A stretch of DNA of 25,331 nt. Origin: Novosphingopyxis sp042090735. Its GTDB lineage: Bacteria; Pseudomonadota; Alphaproteobacteria; Sphingomonadales; Sphingomonadaceae. The stretch lies in assembly GCA_042090735.1 (NCBI GenBank), contig JBELIU010000012.1, positions 1-25,331 on the forward strand, read 5' to 3'. The position numbers and the translations under genes are program-made. Of the stretch, positions 21,403 through 25,331 are shown in pieces (position 1 is the stretch's first letter; every line of letters begins with the position of its first letter). The notes beneath the pieces are model-generated. The model was not told the origin of the DNA, did not search any database, and worked only from the letters and a program-made list of their open reading frames with translations.

Positions 21403-23229
21403 TCAATAGGCGGCGACGGTGCCATCCTTTCGCATCTCGGTAGCGCCTGCATAGACGCCGGTTTGCGGATCGCGCAGGATGGCCTGATAGCCGCCGAAGA
21501 TGACGCCATTGTCGACCAGCTCGACATTGTGGCCCATCGTGCCGAGTTCAGCGATCGTGTCTTTCGAGACGCCGGGTTCCACTGACAAAACGCCCAGAGG
21601 GTCGATGCCTTCGCCGCCCACCAGCGGATCGGTTGCTTGGCGGCCACCGTCATGGTTGAGGCGCGCGGCGTCGCCGGCTTCCTGAACATTCATGCCGTAA
21701 TCGACCATGTTGATCAGGATCTGGACATGGCCCTGCGGCTGCATACCGCCGCCCATCACGCCAAAGCTCATCAGTGGCTGGTCATCGCGCATCAGGAAGG
21801 CCGGAATGATGGTCTGGAAGGGCCGCTTGCTTGGCGCATAGGCATTGGGGTGGGCGGGATCGAGCGAGAATAGCTCACCGCGGTCCTGGAACATGAAACC
21901 CAGGCCATCTGCCACCAGGCCCGATCCCATGCCGCGATAATTGGAATGAATCAGGCTCACCATCATGCCATCCTTGTCGGCGACGGTGAGATAGGTGGTG
22001 TCGCCTTCGCCCTCCAGCAAATCCTCGCCCAGGCCGAATTCGGCCGTAGCGCGATCCGGATCGATCTTCGCAAAGCGTTCGCGGCCATAGGCGTCGGAGA
22101 GCAGTCGATCATAGTCGATCTTCGCGAAGTCCGGATCGGCGTAAAAGCGGGCGAGATCGGCGAAGGCGAGGCGCTTGGCCTCGGTGATATAATGCAGCAC
22201 TTGTGCGCTGCCGCGCGGATATTGCGACAGGTCCACATTCTTCAGAATATTGGCCATTTCCAGCGCGGCGAAGCCTTGGCTGTTGGGCGGCAGCTCGCAC
22301 AGGTCCGTGCCACGATAGTCGACACAGGCGGGTTCGACCCATTCGCTCTGGTGGGCGGCAAAATCCTCATAGGACAGATCGCCGCCGATCCGCTTCATAT
22401 AGGTGTCGATCGTGCGCGCAATCGGGCCCTTGTAGAAAACATCGCGCCCGCCCGCTGCGATGGTGCGCAACGTATTGGCGAGGTCCGGATTGCGAAACAA
22501 ATCGCCCGTCTTCGGCGCGCCGTTCGCGAAATATGTGGCGCGGGCGTTGTCGAACTCCTCGATCTGGTCCTGCACCTGCTCGAAGCGCTTGAGATTGGCC
22601 TGCAGATAATAAGCGATGACCGGAGAAACCGGGAAGCCTTCCTCGGCATAGCGGATCGCGGGCGCGAGGTTGTCCGCCATGGGGAGCTTGCCGAAGCGCG
22701 CATGCAGATCATACCACGCGCCGACCGTGCCCGGCACGGTCACGGGCAGCGAACCGAAGGCGGGAATACTGTTGCCGCCCGCCTTCTCGCGCATTTCTTC
22801 GAGCGACCGGCCCGTGGCGGAACGGCCCGAGCCGTTGATGCCATAGAGTTCCTTCGTCTTCGGATCCCAGACGATCGCGAACAGGTCTCCGCCGATACCG
22901 TTGCCGGTCGGCTCCATCAGGCCGAGCGCAGCGTTGGCGGCGATCGCGGCATCCACCGCGCTGCCGCCCTGCTTCAGGATATCGATCGCGACCTGGCTCG
23001 CCAGCGGCTGCGCCGTCGCGGCCATACCGTTCGCGCCGTAGACCGGACTACGAGACCAGATCGCCCCCACGGGCCTGCCGCCCGCGGCGATGCTTTCGGT
23101 GAAGGCGGGTTCCTTGGGCGGCGCGGCGGGGGCGGCTTGGTCGGCGGCGGCATCCTGCTGCTGCGCCAGGGTCGGGGTAGCAGTGAGTGCGAGCGCGGCA
23201 AGGCTCGCGAGCGCGAACAAAGTTTTCAT
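21403..23229 (-). CDS. ggt: Gamma-glutamyltransferase family protein (exported, self-cleaving)
   Basis: Ntn-hydrolase that cleaves gamma-glutamyl bonds such as in glutathione, or a related acylase. From ATG 23229 the protein has 608 residues and a Sec signal peptide (1-22, cut after PTLA), followed by a Gln/Ala/Pro-rich linker, so it is periplasmic. The self-cleavage site is GEGDTTYLTVAD with Thr411 as the new N-terminal nucleophile. NGSGRSATG carries the arginine expected to bind the glutamyl carboxylate; this form resembles YwrD-like members more than E. coli Ggt. SFGVMGGGMQPQGHVQ is conserved in all. ATG 23229 has GGAGG at 6 bases, next to a REP element. An open frame upstream of it passes through that repeat and is not likely to be translated. 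Confidence 0.92.
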   Translation of the reverse strand: MKTLFALASLAALALTATPTLAQQQDAAADQAAPAAPPKEPAFTESIAAGGRPVGAIWSRSPVYGANGMAATAQPLASQVAIDILKQGGSAVDAAIAANAALGLMEPTGNGIGGDLFAIVWDPKTKELYGINGSGRSATGRSLEEMREKAGGNSIPAFGSLPVTVPGTVGAWYDLHARFGKLPMADNLAPAIRYAEEGFPVSPVIAYYLQANLKRFEQVQDQIEEFDNARATYFANGAPKTGDLFRNPDLANTLRTIAAGGRDVFYKGPIARTIDTYMKRIGGDLSYEDFAAHQSEWVEPACVDYRGTDLCELPPNSQGFAALEMANILKNVDLSQYPRGSAQVLHYITEAKRLAFADLARFYADPDFAKIDYDRLLSDAYGRERFAKIDPDRATAEFGLGEDLLEGEGDTTYLTVADKDGMMVSLIHSNYRGMGSGLVADGLGFMFQDRGELFSLDPAHPNAYAPSKRPFQTIIPAFLMRDDQPLMSFGVMGGGMQPQGHVQILINMVDYGMNVQEAGDAARLNHDGGRQATDPLVGGEGIDPLGVLSVEPGVSKDTIAELGTMGHNVELVDNGVIFGGYQAILRDPQTGVYAGATEMRKDGTVAAY

Positions 23230-23237
23230 TCCATCCC

Positions 23238-23263
23238 TCCGTCGCCCCAGCGAAGGCTGGGGC
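23238..23263 (+). repeat. REP-like palindrome upstream of ggt, copy 1
   Basis: CCGTCGCCCCAGCGAAGGCTGGGGC: the arms GCCCCAGC and GCTGGGGC flank a short loop. It lies directly before the ggt start (minus strand) and its GACGGAGG edge forms part of the ribosome binding site. An inverted partner is at 23303-23331. Confidence 0.8.
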
Positions 23264-23302
23264 CCATCACGCATATCGACCGCTTCCGCCGAAAGACGCG
23301 AT

Positions 23303-23331
23303 AGACTCCAGCCTTCGCTGGAGCGACGGGA
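23303..23331 (-). repeat. REP-like palindrome upstream of ggt, copy 2
   Basis: Inverted copy of the palindrome at 23238-23263: ACTCCAGC, then CTTC, then GCTGGAG, followed by CGACGGGA. It lies eight bases after the acs stop codon. The doublet fills the 109-base acs-ggt gap. Confidence 0.8.
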
Positions 23332-23338
23332 ATGTCAA

Positions 23339-25294
<1,956 letters not shown>

Positions 25295-25331
25295 TGCTCT
25301 CTCCTCGATGATGTTCTACCGTTTGGTTTTA

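Noticed and set aside
21946..23304. 452-codon open frame opposite ggt
   Set aside because: It is antisense to a well-supported ggt gene with a signal peptide and catalytic motif. No recognisable domain, and it runs through the repeat upstream of ggt.

Overview
This window looks like a chromosomal core region of a high-GC alphaproteobacterium, most likely a member of the Sphingomonadales. Three things point there. The protein families and their dialect fit (class I PhaC with a phasin, ClpS, AlaC-type aminotransferase, several acyl-CoA dehydrogenases). The intergenic palindrome with core TTCGACAAGCTCAG is of a type common in sphingomonads. Ribosome binding sites are mostly GGAG or AAGGA. I see no phage, plasmid, transposase, CRISPR or RNA gene. 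It holds 22 protein genes, one cut by the left edge, packed with short gaps; no gap exceeds 300 bases.

Layout. 1-2146 (minus): peroxiredoxin ahpC (partial), murA and clpS. 2249-4995 (minus): polyhydroxyalkanoate module, phaC then a phasin with its own well-formed promoter, two dyad operators and a strong terminator. 5100-7476 (plus): alaC, a crotonase overlapping it by 4 bases, and a DUF3224 protein. 7484-9183 (minus): a 4HBT thioesterase and an acyl-CoA dehydrogenase. 9371-12067 (plus): mtnP and a SulP transporter. 12112-12681 (minus): rlpA. 12851-16291 (plus): tesB, then two acyl-CoA dehydrogenase genes that look like the two unlike subunits of one enzyme. 16313-17572 (minus): a tandem (double) TetR regulator, divergent from an SDR gene (17864-18670) whose promoter carries a 9+9 bp palindrome. 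18686-20425 (minus): acyl-CoA ligase. 20656-21393 (plus): Crp/Fnr regulator. 21403-25294 (minus): secreted gamma-glutamyltransferase-like protein and acetyl-CoA synthetase.

Theme. About half of the genes act on acyl-CoA or its products: activation (acs, acyl-CoA ligase), dehydrogenation (three genes), hydration/isomerisation, an SDR, hydrolysis (two thioesterases) and storage as polyhydroxyalkanoate. They lie in several separate transcription units, so this is a neighbourhood of related metabolism rather than one operon. The substrate of the catabolic genes cannot be read from the sequence.

No wholly new system is evident. The best leads are in regulation and small structure: the phasin promoter with paired TTGTGC-N3-GCACAA-type sites, an internal ribosome binding site within the phasin gene, a LiuR-like dyad over the -35 of an acyl-CoA dehydrogenase, the tandem TetR with a nearby palindromic operator, a degenerate second dehydrogenase subunit, and three different repeat families that each sit directly against a start codon.
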